The notes under the pieces were generated by a model. It ran no database searches. It saw only the letters and a program-made list of their open reading frames with translations, and was not told the origin of the DNA. The translations under genes and the position numbers were made by a program. From Opitutaceae bacterium EW11 (GTDB taxonomy: Bacteria; Verrucomicrobiota; Verrucomicrobiia; Opitutales; Opitutaceae), in contig QAYY01000026.1 of NCBI GenBank assembly GCA_003054665.1, positions 1 through 64,000 of the forward strand: a stretch of 64,000 bases of DNA. The letters run 5' to 3'. Positions 1 through 7,958 of the stretch are shown here, one piece after another (positions within the stretch are counted from its first letter, which is position 1; each line of letters begins with the position of its first letter).

Positions 1-38
1 AACGGATGGGGTCCACCTCACCCCGAGCCGGACGAGGT

Positions 39-1271
39 TCAGGCCGATAGTCGAACGTTTATCGCTTCGTCTCGGCTGGCCTGCCGCGGTGACGTCGCGG
101 TGCATCTCGACAGTCCGCGAGAGAGCCGCGCGCGCAGGGGTTCATCATAAAAGCGAAGCGCCACCCACGCAATCGTCAGAATCCCGCAAAAAAGCAGGGA
201 GGCCGCGAGTAGACCACCGTGACCCTTGGGCAGGAGTGAAAAATAAAGATAAACCAGCGGGTAATGCAGAATGTAGATCGGGTACGAAAGCCGTCCCAGC
301 AGCCCGCAAACTATTCGGGAGCGTTTTCCCTGAATCCCGCTGCCGACGCCCACGACGATGAGAAGCGGAAACAGGACGAGGATGCACGCCGCTTCATAGA
401 CTGCGTTCGGCCACATGGCCGCGGGACTGCCGAAGCGCGGCAGTGCGAGCAGGGCCAGCAGCGCGAAGCTGCACAGCCAAAATCCCTGCGGGAGGCCACG
501 ACGCCAACCGAGACGGCAAAGGAGTAGACCCGCGAGAAAGGGAAACCCCAGGCGCGTAAAGCCGATTCGCAGGCCAGTCGCCGACAGGTCCCAGCCACCC
601 ACCAGATCGGCGCGCGACGAGCTGAGCAGGTACTGCAGCGAGACGCCGGCGGTGACGAAAACCAGGATAGTCAATGCACGGACGGAGAGCCGCCTCAGCG
701 CCGTGGCGTAAAGAATGTTGGCGACATACTCGAAGAAGAGGCTCCAGGCCGGACCATTCAACGGATACGTCTCTCCCCAACCGCGAATCTCGGCCGACGG
801 CGGAAGCGGGATCATCAACACCCCGGCGATCGCGATCAGTACCATTTGCCAGACGGGAGTGCCGGCGATTTTGGGAAACATGTCCGAAGCCTGGAAATAG
901 TACAGGATCGCACCGAGGACGGTGCCGGCGATCACGAGAGGCTGCAGGCGGATGAGGCGTCGACGGAAGAACCCCGCCAGCGACATCTGTTTCCAACGGT
1001 CATCGTAAGCGTAGCCGATGACGAAACCGGACAGCATGAAAAAGAAATCGACCGCGAGATAGCCGTGATTGAGCTTTTGCTTGAAGACATCTCCGCCGCT
1101 GTGCGCCTCGAAGAAATGAAAAAGCACCACTGCGATGGCGGCGACACCGCGCAAACCGTCGAGGATCTCATAGTGAGGCTTCGAGGCGAGGGTGGCGCCG
1201 GTGGAAATCGATGAAGGGCCGTGATCGACGAGGCTGGCTGGACGTGAGGGCGGATTGAGGGAATACGACAT
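39..1271 (-). CDS. Acyltransferase family 3 membrane protein (OafA/YrhL-like)
   Basis: This 410-residue integral membrane protein should transfer an acyl group, such as acetyl, to a sugar or other surface molecule. The family signature is clear: an early DGLRGVAAIAVVLFH block, then FFMLSGFVIGY, followed by about ten hydrophobic segments to the C-terminus. I start it at the ATG at 1271 (MSYSLNPP). The frame stays open to 1340, but those extra 23 residues look unlike coding sequence. No partner gene lies beside it, so the acceptor is unknown. Length is normal for the family. Confidence 0.85.
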   Translation of the reverse strand: MSYSLNPPSRPASLVDHGPSSISTGATLASKPHYEILDGLRGVAAIAVVLFHFFEAHSGGDVFKQKLNHGYLAVDFFFMLSGFVIGYAYDDRWKQMSLAGFFRRRLIRLQPLVIAGTVLGAILYYFQASDMFPKIAGTPVWQMVLIAIAGVLMIPLPPSAEIRGWGETYPLNGPAWSLFFEYVANILYATALRRLSVRALTILVFVTAGVSLQYLLSSSRADLVGGWDLSATGLRIGFTRLGFPFLAGLLLCRLGWRRGLPQGFWLCSFALLALLALPRFGSPAAMWPNAVYEAACILVLFPLLIVVGVGSGIQGKRSRIVCGLLGRLSYPIYILHYPLVYLYFSLLPKGHGGLLAASLLFCGILTIAWVALRFYDEPLRARLSRGLSRCTATSPRQASRDEAINVRLSA

Positions 1272-1701
1272 GGGGCGGAGGCTGGTTGCGCCTCTTAAGT
1301 ATCCGATTTCGCCCCACATGACCATGTGTGCACGCCACAATATCCTTCGCGAAAGCCCAATCTGAACGACCTATCCAGATGACATCTCATAGACGCCGCG
1401 AAACAGGGGCTCGAGGCTGTCGCTTTTCGGAGCGTTCGATCGTGCCGCTTCCCGCGAAATTGCAGAGTGGGTCGTCCAGGACGAGCTGTGAGAGCCCATG
1501 AGCCAAACGCGACATCGGCAGCTCCCGCGGCCTGTCGCTCGGTCGCGAGGTCAACAATTGGAACAACAGGGTACGCGCGAATCACGGACACCCTCATAGG
1601 CTGGCGCGTGATCGGATTTCCGCGGGATTCCGATCCGCCCTCCCACCCATGGACGTGCCCGCGCCGTCACCCGATTCGGAATCAAACCCAGACAAATCCC
1701 C
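1272..1701. other. Intergenic stretch between divergent genes, 430 bases
   Basis: This region separates the acyltransferase (leftward) and the first esterase (rightward) and must carry both promoters. I see no recognisable protein, RNA gene, strong hairpin or clear consensus promoter. Open frames here have no recognisable protein content. Confidence 0.4.
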
Positions 1702-2661
1702 ATGATGACTTCCCTCGTGTTGAAACGCCTGAGCCGGGCGGCCGCGTTCGCCGCCGCACTCGTTCTCGCCGGCACTGCCAAAGCGCAGGATGGCACGATC
1801 TATCCCCTCGACGCCCCCGCCGAGCCCAATGCAATTCCGCTCAACACCGGCGGCGTCAAAGACCAGCCGGCCAAGGAGAGCTGGTTCCGCCAATGGGGTG
1901 AGCCCATGGTGCGGAACGTCTCGACCGCCACCCTCACGCCGTTCCTGCCGGATCCCGCCAAGGCGAATGGCTGCGCGGTGATCATCGCCCCCGGCGGCGG
2001 ATTCCGGTGGCTGTCCATCAATAACGAAGGTTGGAAGATCGCGAAGGCGCTTTCGGACCGAGGCGTGGCGGCGTTCGTGCTGAAGTATCGTCTCATGCCG
2101 ACCCCGGACGGCCTGGATGCGCTCAAGGAATCGATGAACCGGATGTTCTCGTCGATGCCGAAGCCGCCCGCGGGCGCTCCGGCGGACGCGCGCCCAAAGC
2201 CGCCCGCGTGGGATCTGAGCAACCAAACCGAGGACGCCGAGGCCGCGTACGCACTGATCGTAAAGCGCGCCGCCGAATGGCACGTGGATACGAGCCGCAT
2301 CGGCATGGTCGGATTTTCCGCGGGCGCAGGCCTGACGATGGAATGCACGCTCCACCCGAAGGCGATGAAGCTGGCGTTCAGCGCCCCGATCTACGGCGGC
2401 CAGGGCGCAGTCGAAGTGCCGAAGGATGCACCGCCGCTCTTCGTGGCGATCGCGAGCGACGACCCGCTGCTTTTCCACGGTGACTTCGGTCTGATCAAAT
2501 CCTGGTGGGACGCGAAGAAGCCGGTCGAGTACCACATGTTCCAGAACGGCGGCCACGGCTTCGGCATGGGCTATCCCGGCAACACGGCAAACGGTTGGTT
2601 CCCGATCTGGGTCCACTGGCTCGAGGTGAACAAGTTCCTGGAGGCGAAAGCCACCCAGTGA
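1702..2661 (+). CDS. Secreted alpha/beta hydrolase, acetyl-xylan-esterase-like
   Basis: A 319-residue exported esterase. The N-terminus is a Sec signal peptide (hydrophobic AAAFAAALVLAGTAKA, probable cleavage near residue 29). The alpha/beta hydrolase parts follow in order: an oxyanion loop APGGGF near residue 97, the nucleophile elbow GFSAGA near 206, an acid in ASDDPL near 253 and a His in NGGHGF near 280. This layout fits the BD-FAE/acetyl-xylan-esterase-like group, which removes acetyl or feruloyl groups from plant polysaccharides. Substrate is inferred only. A second enzyme of the same general type lies at 3362-4294, with a broken sigma-factor gene between them. Confidence 0.8.
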   Translation: MMTSLVLKRLSRAAAFAAALVLAGTAKAQDGTIYPLDAPAEPNAIPLNTGGVKDQPAKESWFRQWGEPMVRNVSTATLTPFLPDPAKANGCAVIIAPGGGFRWLSINNEGWKIAKALSDRGVAAFVLKYRLMPTPDGLDALKESMNRMFSSMPKPPAGAPADARPKPPAWDLSNQTEDAEAAYALIVKRAAEWHVDTSRIGMVGFSAGAGLTMECTLHPKAMKLAFSAPIYGGQGAVEVPKDAPPLFVAIASDDPLLFHGDFGLIKSWWDAKKPVEYHMFQNGGHGFGMGYPGNTANGWFPIWVHWLEVNKFLEAKATQ

Positions 2662-2668
2662 CAAGGGA

Positions 2669-2702
2669 GCCGCGCCTCGCGAGCTTGTGGTCGAGGCGCG
2701 GC
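2669..2702. terminator. Stem-loop after the first esterase
   Basis: An 11-bp perfect inverted repeat (GCCGCGCCTCG at 2669-2679, complement at 2692-2702) with a 12-base loop begins 8 bases past the esterase stop. It lacks a T run, so it may protect the 3' end or aid termination rather than act as a classic intrinsic terminator. Confidence 0.5.
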
Positions 2703-2873
2703 GCGTGATTGGCCGGCGCCAGTCGGACGGCGTATCGCCGTCATTTGTGCCGCCGCCCGCCTGAGGATCTGTTGCCTGCTATGCCAATGGATCTTCCCAC
2801 TCGATTTATGCTCACGACGGTCATCCATGGGCTACGATTTGCCTACTGAGCCGGATTGAGCCTGATTCGTGGC

Positions 2874-3089
2874 GTGACGGACCTGACGCGACTCATCGAA
2901 GCCGTGGATCACGACGATCCCACAGCAGCGGAAGAGTTGCTGCCGCTGGTCTATGAGGAGTTGCGACGTCTCGCCGCGTCACGATTGGCGGTACAGCCTC
3001 CGGGACAGACCCTGCAAGCGACCGCTCAAACGACAGCGACGAACGGCGTCGGCCCACACACGCAACAGATCGACCTCGGGGTTGAGTGA
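2874..3089 (+). pseudogene. Truncated ECF RNA polymerase sigma factor (TIGR02999-like) remnant
   Basis: The first ~50 residues match the start of TIGR02999-type ECF sigma factors: a DLTRLIEAV start, then AAEELLPLVYEELRRLAA, then PGQTLQATA. Intact members continue with an LVHEAW-type helix and sigma regions 2 and 4. Here the match stops near position 3026 and the frame continues only 21 more unrelated residues to a stop at 3087-3089. No DNA-binding region 4 remains. GTG at 2874 is the likely original start; TTG at 2856 is also in frame. The next ~80 bases are markedly more A+T rich than the surroundings, which fits a deletion or insertion junction. Confidence 0.7.
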
Positions 3090-3101
3090 TAACACTGTAA
3101 T

Positions 3102-3135
3102 ACTAGACCCCAAAAACAGGGTTTATGAATCTAGT
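3102..3135. repeat. Short inverted repeat in an A+T-rich patch
   Basis: ACTAGA at 3102-3107 is matched by TCTAGT at 3130-3135, enclosing CCCC and GGGT arms. It sits just after the broken sigma-factor gene in a patch clearly lower in GC than its neighbours. It may be an insertion scar or a small hairpin. Confidence 0.3.
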
Positions 3136-3361
3136 CTGTTCTCCGGATTGCGTGACGTGGTCCGACGAATTCGGGTCCTGTCGCATGACTATTACGCCGA
3201 ACAAATCGTCGCTCGGGTATTGCCCATGTCACCTACGACTCAAGTGCATGGTCTTTCGTTTGGTCGGACTCTTCTGAGGTGCGGCGCGCCAGCAGCTGCC
3301 CTCGGTTGAAATCGCCAAGTCGCCGGTTGCACTGCGCTGCGCTTCGTTGCCAGATTGTCGT

Positions 3362-4294
3362 GTGAACCGCTTTATTATCCCACTGTTCGCCTGCTGCGTT
3401 CCCTTGTTTGCTGCTGCCGCGGCGCCGAATCCCGTCGTCCTTCCGCTTTGGGAGGGGACGCCGCCCAATAGCCAGCCCGCAGGCCGGCCCGAGGAGCACG
3501 CCCAGGAAGGTTCGATCCTTTGGATAAGGCACGTCTCGACACCTGCGATCGAGGTTCGCCTGCCCGCCCGCGGTAACGCGACCGGCCAGGCCGTGATCGT
3601 GTGCCCCGGCGGCGCCTACGCAGGGCTCGCCTACGATTGGGAAGGCACCGACATGGCCGGATGGCTCAACAGCCGCGGCATCGCCGCCATCGTCCTCCGC
3701 TACCGGATGCCCGTCGACGGCGACGTCGCCCACCAGAAATGGCTGTGCCCGCTCCTCGATGCGCAGCGGGCGATTCGCTTCACCCGCGCGCACGCCGCCG
3801 AGTGGGCGATCGATCCCGCCAAGGTTGGCATCATGGGCTTCTCCGCCGGCGGCCATCTTGCTTCGACCGCCGGGACCCATTTCGACGCCGGCGACGCGAC
3901 TGCGGCCGACCCGATCGACCGGCTCAGCTCCCGGCCCGACTTCCTGATTTTGATCTATCCCGTGATCACGATGCGGGACTACACGCACGCCGGCTCGCGC
4001 GAGAACCTGCTGGGCAAGACTCCCGACGACACGCTGCTGCGCCGCTATTCCAACGAACTCCAAGTCACCGCCGAGACGCCGCCGACCTTCCTTCTGCACG
4101 CTGAGGACGACGATGCCGTGCCCGTGCAGAACAGCCTGCTCTTCTATGATGCCCTGATTGCCCACAAGGTCCCCGCCGAGCTGCACATGTATCCTCGCGG
4201 CGGACACGGGTTCTCCCTCGCGCTCGGCAAAGGCCGCCTGCAGGACTGGCCCCAACTCTGCGCGCGCTGGCTGGCGGAACTCGGCTCGCACTGA
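3362..4294 (+). CDS. Secreted alpha/beta hydrolase, acetyl-xylan-esterase-like (second copy type)
   Basis: A 310-residue exported esterase starting at GTG 3362 (MNRFIIPLF); TTG 3347 is possible but would put charged residues before the signal peptide. The leader (IIPLFACCVPLFAAAAA) is followed by the oxyanion motif CPGGAY, the nucleophile elbow GFSAGG, the acidic residue in HAEDDDAVP and the His in RGGHGF. This is the usual order for BD-FAE or acetyl-xylan esterases. It is related to the esterase at 1702-2661 but clearly not a recent duplicate. A role in removing acetyl groups from plant polymers is inferred and fits the pectin enzymes elsewhere in the window. Confidence 0.8.
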   Translation: MNRFIIPLFACCVPLFAAAAAPNPVVLPLWEGTPPNSQPAGRPEEHAQEGSILWIRHVSTPAIEVRLPARGNATGQAVIVCPGGAYAGLAYDWEGTDMAGWLNSRGIAAIVLRYRMPVDGDVAHQKWLCPLLDAQRAIRFTRAHAAEWAIDPAKVGIMGFSAGGHLASTAGTHFDAGDATAADPIDRLSSRPDFLILIYPVITMRDYTHAGSRENLLGKTPDDTLLRRYSNELQVTAETPPTFLLHAEDDDAVPVQNSLLFYDALIAHKVPAELHMYPRGGHGFSLALGKGRLQDWPQLCARWLAELGSH

Positions 4295-4389
4295 GCAGCC
4301 CGCCCTGGCCGGCGATTGCCATTCGAGCGGGCAGTGGGCAACGGGTGATTTCGGCGTCGCTAAACTAGCTCCTCCAAAACGTTTCCCGC

Positions 4390-4563
4390 ATGCGTAGCAT
4401 CTCAACGCGCGTCTCATTGATCCGTTTGCCGAGAGCCGGCCTGGCCTTGCTGACGCTATCGGCGGTTGCGGGCGGCTTTGCTTGCGCTGCTGTAAGCGGG
4501 CAGGTCACCGGCGTGGCCGGCAGAGGCGGACGACAGATGCGTAGTGTCATCGCCAGGAGATAA
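4390..4563 (+). CDS. Possible small exported peptide, 57 residues
   Basis: An ATG-started frame of 57 codons not recognised as any family. Residues 10-34 look like a signal peptide (charged start, hydrophobic LALLTLSAVAGGFACAA), followed by a short Gly/Arg-rich tail. No convincing ribosome-binding site is visible. It could be a real small secreted peptide, the remaining start of a lost exported protein, or chance. The rest of 4295-4622 contains nothing else I can support. Confidence 0.25.
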   Translation: MRSISTRVSLIRLPRAGLALLTLSAVAGGFACAAVSGQVTGVAGRGGRQMRSVIARR

Positions 4564-4622
4564 ACCGCGCCCGGTCTGCCACCCGTTTACCGACTCCCGA
4601 GAGACGGCACCAAGTCCGCTGA

Positions 4623-5144
4623 CTAACGAGACGCGGCCGTGCTGCAGACGAAGGTGAGGCCGTGCTGGGGGCCGGCGGCGAGGGCGCGGGAAATCGTCTG
4701 CGGGGAGGGTGGAAAGGTCGGGCCGGTACCGTCCGCGGGTTGTGCGACGGCGCGGAAAAACTCCTCGAATCCGCCGGGAGTCGCGAGCACGACCATGCGT
4801 GCATCCCGCGCTCCGGTGTTCTTGAAGGTGTGGGCAACGCCGCGCGGGCCGTACGCGATGTGGCCGGGGCCGGCGCGGGTCGTGCCGGCTTCGCTCCAGA
4901 AGGTGATTTCGCCGTCCAGCACGAGGAAAATCTCATCCTCGGAATGATGGACGTGCGGCGGCGGTCCGCCGCCGGGAGGAACGGTTTCGAACCAGAGTGA
5001 GAGCGCTCCGCCGGTGTCGGCGCTCGAGAGCTTCAGCTGCAGCCGGTGCCCGAGGACATTCAGGTTTTCGCCCTGGTCGGGCCCAATCACGGTCACAGCG
5101 CGCAGCGCTTCAGCTCGGGGCGGTTTGTCAAACGAGGTGTTCAT
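4623..5144 (-). CDS. Cupin-domain protein
   Basis: A 173-residue single-domain cupin. The first metal-binding motif is visible as PPHVHHSEDEIFLVLDGE (His, His, Glu ligands), and the second cupin motif as GPRGVAHTFKNTG. The start is ATG 5144 (MNTSFDK); an upstream open extension to 5369 lacks protein character. Cupins of this size include small dioxygenases, isomerases and sensors, and the sequence does not decide between them. It is divergent from the HTH protein at 5220, with only 75 bases between the starts, so the two may share control. Confidence 0.8.
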   Translation of the reverse strand: MNTSFDKPPRAEALRAVTVIGPDQGENLNVLGHRLQLKLSSADTGGALSLWFETVPPGGGPPPHVHHSEDEIFLVLDGEITFWSEAGTTRAGPGHIAYGPRGVAHTFKNTGARDARMVVLATPGGFEEFFRAVAQPADGTGPTFPPSPQTISRALAAGPQHGLTFVCSTAASR

Positions 5145-5219
5145 GGATGTGTTGTTGTACCGGCGACATCCTGCCGGGTTTAGCCCCGGACAAGAATGTC
5201 CTAATAGGTCCCTTCTCCC

Positions 5220-6176
5220 ATGCGTCTCTCGCACCGCCCCTGCATCGCCGCCGATCTCGGCGAGTGTTTTGATTCCCTGTGCGATGCCTTCGCCTATCCG
5301 CCGGAGCTGCGTGGACAGGTCCCCAACGTGTGGACGGAATGGCTCCGCCTCGGCGCCCTCTCCGCACATGTGGTGGAGGGGCGGGCGGGCGATGGAGCCA
5401 GGCAGCGGCTCGGCCTTGCGGGCACGGTTTTCGTTCGGCCGAGCTGGCTCGACGATGTCCGGGCGCGCGGGCGCCCTTATCTGCCTGCGGACTTGGTGCG
5501 CCGTTGGCTCGCGGGCGAGCGCCCCGTGCTGACGCCGGATGAGATTCGCGAGAACGGCCTCCGAGAGAATCTAACCGTGTTTTTCGTCTGCAACGCCCTG
5601 GCAAACCGTAACCTCACGGACGAACTGCGCCTGGCGGTCAACGCCGAGTGGAGCGAGGTGCTGTACGGTCTGCGGAGTTGCTCGATCGATTCCATGTGGA
5701 TCGAAGTCTACGGCGCCAAGGCGCGAGACTGGATCGCCGGCTGCGGCATGCGCGTGAAGGACGATTTCGCGCGGCATTGGGCGGAGAATCCCTCCGCCAG
5801 ACCGGGGCCGGAGGAACAACCGTTCCTGCTCGGCTGCGGACGCCTGGAGGCGCGCGACCAGCCCGGCTCGCACGCGTCGTTCCTATTTTCCCGCGATCAT
5901 CCTGTATTCGGGTTCACCGTACGCCAGCAGGAGCTGCTGCTGCGCGCCGTCGACGGTGCGACGGATGAGGATCTCGCGCGAAGCCTGCGCGTTTCGATGT
6001 CGGCGGTGAAAAAGCGCTGGATCGCAATCTACGACAAAGTCGGAGCCGTGATGCCCGGATGGCTGGAGGCGGCCGATGGGGACGCGACCCGTGGGGCGGA
6101 AAAGAGACGGCACCTGCTCAATCACCTGCGAGAGCATCCCGCCGAGCTGCACCCGGTGAACGCCACCCGGGATTGA
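5220..6176 (+). CDS. Uncharacterised protein with C-terminal LuxR-type helix-turn-helix
   Basis: A 318-residue protein with no recognised N-terminal domain. Residues ~235-275 form a LuxR/GerE-like helix-turn-helix: FTVRQQELLLRAVDG, then TDEDLARSLRVS, then AVKKRWIAIYDKV. The N-terminal ~220 residues are soluble and probably sense a signal. No receiver-domain Asp or autoinducer-binding signature is visible. A transcriptional-regulator role is inferred from the HTH. The divergent cupin gene at 4623-5144 is a possible target. Confidence 0.6.
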   Translation: MRLSHRPCIAADLGECFDSLCDAFAYPPELRGQVPNVWTEWLRLGALSAHVVEGRAGDGARQRLGLAGTVFVRPSWLDDVRARGRPYLPADLVRRWLAGERPVLTPDEIRENGLRENLTVFFVCNALANRNLTDELRLAVNAEWSEVLYGLRSCSIDSMWIEVYGAKARDWIAGCGMRVKDDFARHWAENPSARPGPEEQPFLLGCGRLEARDQPGSHASFLFSRDHPVFGFTVRQQELLLRAVDGATDEDLARSLRVSMSAVKKRWIAIYDKVGAVMPGWLEAADGDATRGAEKRRHLLNHLREHPAELHPVNATRD

Positions 6177-6381
6177 GGCCGGAGGGGGCGGCCCGCGGCT
6201 CGTGGATTGTTTTTCCACAGAGGTAATGCAGTCACGGTCCGTAGTCGTAGACCACTTACTTCGTTGATTCTCGGTGGGTTGCCCTTCGATCCGGCATTAC
6301 TCACCGGGAGAATGCGTAGTCGTCGTGCTAATACCTCCGATCGATGGCACTTTCGGCAGATTCTCTGCTCAATAGCGGCCC

Positions 6382-6735
6382 ATGAAAAAGGCGACTTCTG
6401 CAGTGATCGGTTTTGTTCTCGGTTTCGTGGTTTTCGCCTGCGCCGGTCGCGCGGCGCCTTCGTCCGAAGAGCGGGCGGTTCCCCTCCGCACGCCGCCGCC
6501 GGAGTATCCGTTGTCGCTCCGGCAGGCAAAGGTGGAGGGCATCGTGGCCCTCGAACTCAAGGTGAGCACCTCAGGCGATGTGATCGACGCGAAGGTGATT
6601 AATACCAGCGATGCCCGCCTGAACCCCTATGCGCTTCGGGCGGTGAAACGTTGGAAATTCCGCGCTGCCAAGGTGGATGACACTCCGGTCGAGTGCGTTG
6701 TGCAGGTGCCGCTCAGTTTTCGCCTGGAGGATTGA
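6382..6735 (+). CDS. Exported TonB C-terminal domain protein
   Basis: A 117-residue protein with an N-terminal hydrophobic leader (VIGFVLGFVVFACAG) and a TonB C-terminal domain: PPEYPLSLRQAKVEGIV, then LNPYALRAVKRWKFRAA, then VVQVPLSFRL. TonB-C domains contact TonB-dependent outer-membrane receptors. Here the usual long Pro-rich spacer between membrane anchor and domain is nearly absent, and the VFACAG segment could be a lipobox. It may therefore be a free periplasmic or lipid-anchored TonB-C protein rather than a true energy transducer. No exbBD genes are nearby. Confidence 0.75.
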   Translation: MKKATSAVIGFVLGFVVFACAGRAAPSSEERAVPLRTPPPEYPLSLRQAKVEGIVALELKVSTSGDVIDAKVINTSDARLNPYALRAVKRWKFRAAKVDDTPVECVVQVPLSFRLED

Positions 6736-6834
6736 GAACCGGCTCCCGCGGAACGCCCCGCGGCGGCAGGCAGGCTTGACCACCGTTGCAGTCCACGTAG
6801 CAAGGGCGCCGAGAAACCGAAGGCGTGGAGTCGG

Positions 6835-6890
6835 GAGGCTGTCCCAAAAATCGAAAGGGTGCGCATCCTTTCCACGTTTTGGACAGCCTC
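6835..6890. repeat. Nested inverted repeat, MITE-like or terminator
   Basis: GAGGCTGTCC at 6835-6844 is perfectly complementary to 6881-6890. The stem extends through an A run on the left and a T run on the right with one extra C. A second hairpin (AAAGG / CCTTT) lies inside. It is about 100 bases past the TonB-C gene. It could be a terminator, or a tiny non-autonomous mobile element because the end sequence resembles insertion-sequence termini. No transposase is present. Confidence 0.5.
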
Positions 6891-7018
6891 TGCGACGTAT
6901 CCACGCGCCGGGTGAACTGAGCCGGCGATCTTGAGAAGGGTGTCAAAATGCGTCCGGTCGCGCGGGCCTCGACGCTGCGGCTTTGCGAACGGGGCCGCAG
7001 GTGATAGGTACGGTCCCC

Positions 7019-7735
7019 ATGAATGCACGGTTTCTCGCGGTGGTCCTGCTGTGCGCGTGGGTGGTGATGCCTCTGCCGGCGGGGGCGGAAACGATCGCGT
7101 TGCCCGATGGACGCGTCTTCGAAAACGCAACGGTGGCAAGCCAATCGGGAACGCGGGTCGTGATTCGCCACGAAGGCGGACTCGTTTCAATCGAGAAGGA
7201 AAAACTCCCGGACAATTTGAAGGCGCAGTATCCGACGTTTGAAGACAGGCCCGCGGTTGTCCGGGCCGAGGCCGCAAAACCGGTGCGCCGTGCTCCGACA
7301 GTCGCCGCGTCGGCGGATCGGGGCCCGGTCCGGGATTCGTCGGCGGCCCCGGCGGAGTTCGCCATGGAACAGGATCGGACGCAGGCGTTGTCCGTCGGCA
7401 CGTCGCTCGCGGAATCTTACTTTCGTTCCCGCCATGCCACGCCGGGAGGGCGGGTGAACGTGACGGTGCGCATGGACTCGGCGGAGGCGGTGACGGGTTG
7501 GCCGGATCGGTGGCGAGTGCGCGGCTCCGCCGTCCTCTACCATTATCGGGATGAGTTGATGAATCCGGAAATCAGCCAGCTGCGGGAACGTCTGGGGAGA
7601 GACAAGACGCTCAGCGCGAAAGAAATTCGGAGGAGAATAGAAGCGGCATCGTACCTCCGATCGGAGACGCTGCAGTTCGAGGCGTACGTGAGCAAACTGC
7701 ACGGCACGCCCGAAATCGATGTATCCATCCGGTAG
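7019..7735 (+). CDS. Secreted protein of unknown function
   Basis: A 238-residue exported protein, not recognised. Residues 1-23 are a signal peptide (FLAVVLLCAWVVMPLPAGA). The mature N-terminus (TIALPDGRVFENATVASQSG, then VVIRHEGGLVSIEKEKLP) resembles the short beta-strand 'tone at start of SHD1' type segments common in planctomycete and verrucomicrobial secreted proteins. A low-complexity Ala/Arg/Pro linker follows, then a ~110-residue C-terminal region that looks alpha/beta and globular. ATG 7019 is chosen because it directly precedes the signal peptide. Function is not inferred. Confidence 0.6.
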   Translation: MNARFLAVVLLCAWVVMPLPAGAETIALPDGRVFENATVASQSGTRVVIRHEGGLVSIEKEKLPDNLKAQYPTFEDRPAVVRAEAAKPVRRAPTVAASADRGPVRDSSAAPAEFAMEQDRTQALSVGTSLAESYFRSRHATPGGRVNVTVRMDSAEAVTGWPDRWRVRGSAVLYHYRDELMNPEISQLRERLGRDKTLSAKEIRRRIEAASYLRSETLQFEAYVSKLHGTPEIDVSIR

Positions 7736-7958
7736 GGCGCGGGAGATGCGACACGTGCAGGTCCGGCGGAGACCGGGCGGTCTGCCGCGGGCTTTCTGAG
7801 CGGTCGAAACGGAAGCCGGGCTCCAGCTCCACGCCGAATCCGAAGTCAGCGCTGGCGCCCGATTCTCCGACACCTCTTTTCCGATTCCGTCGGACGCCGC
7901 TCCCGGATTTGTAGTCGCAGCAGATCCGGCTGCTTGCTGGGCTATTGCCTCAACCGCG

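Noticed and set aside
6835-6890. Complete insertion sequence
   Set aside because: Only 56 bases long with no transposase; at most a miniature element.
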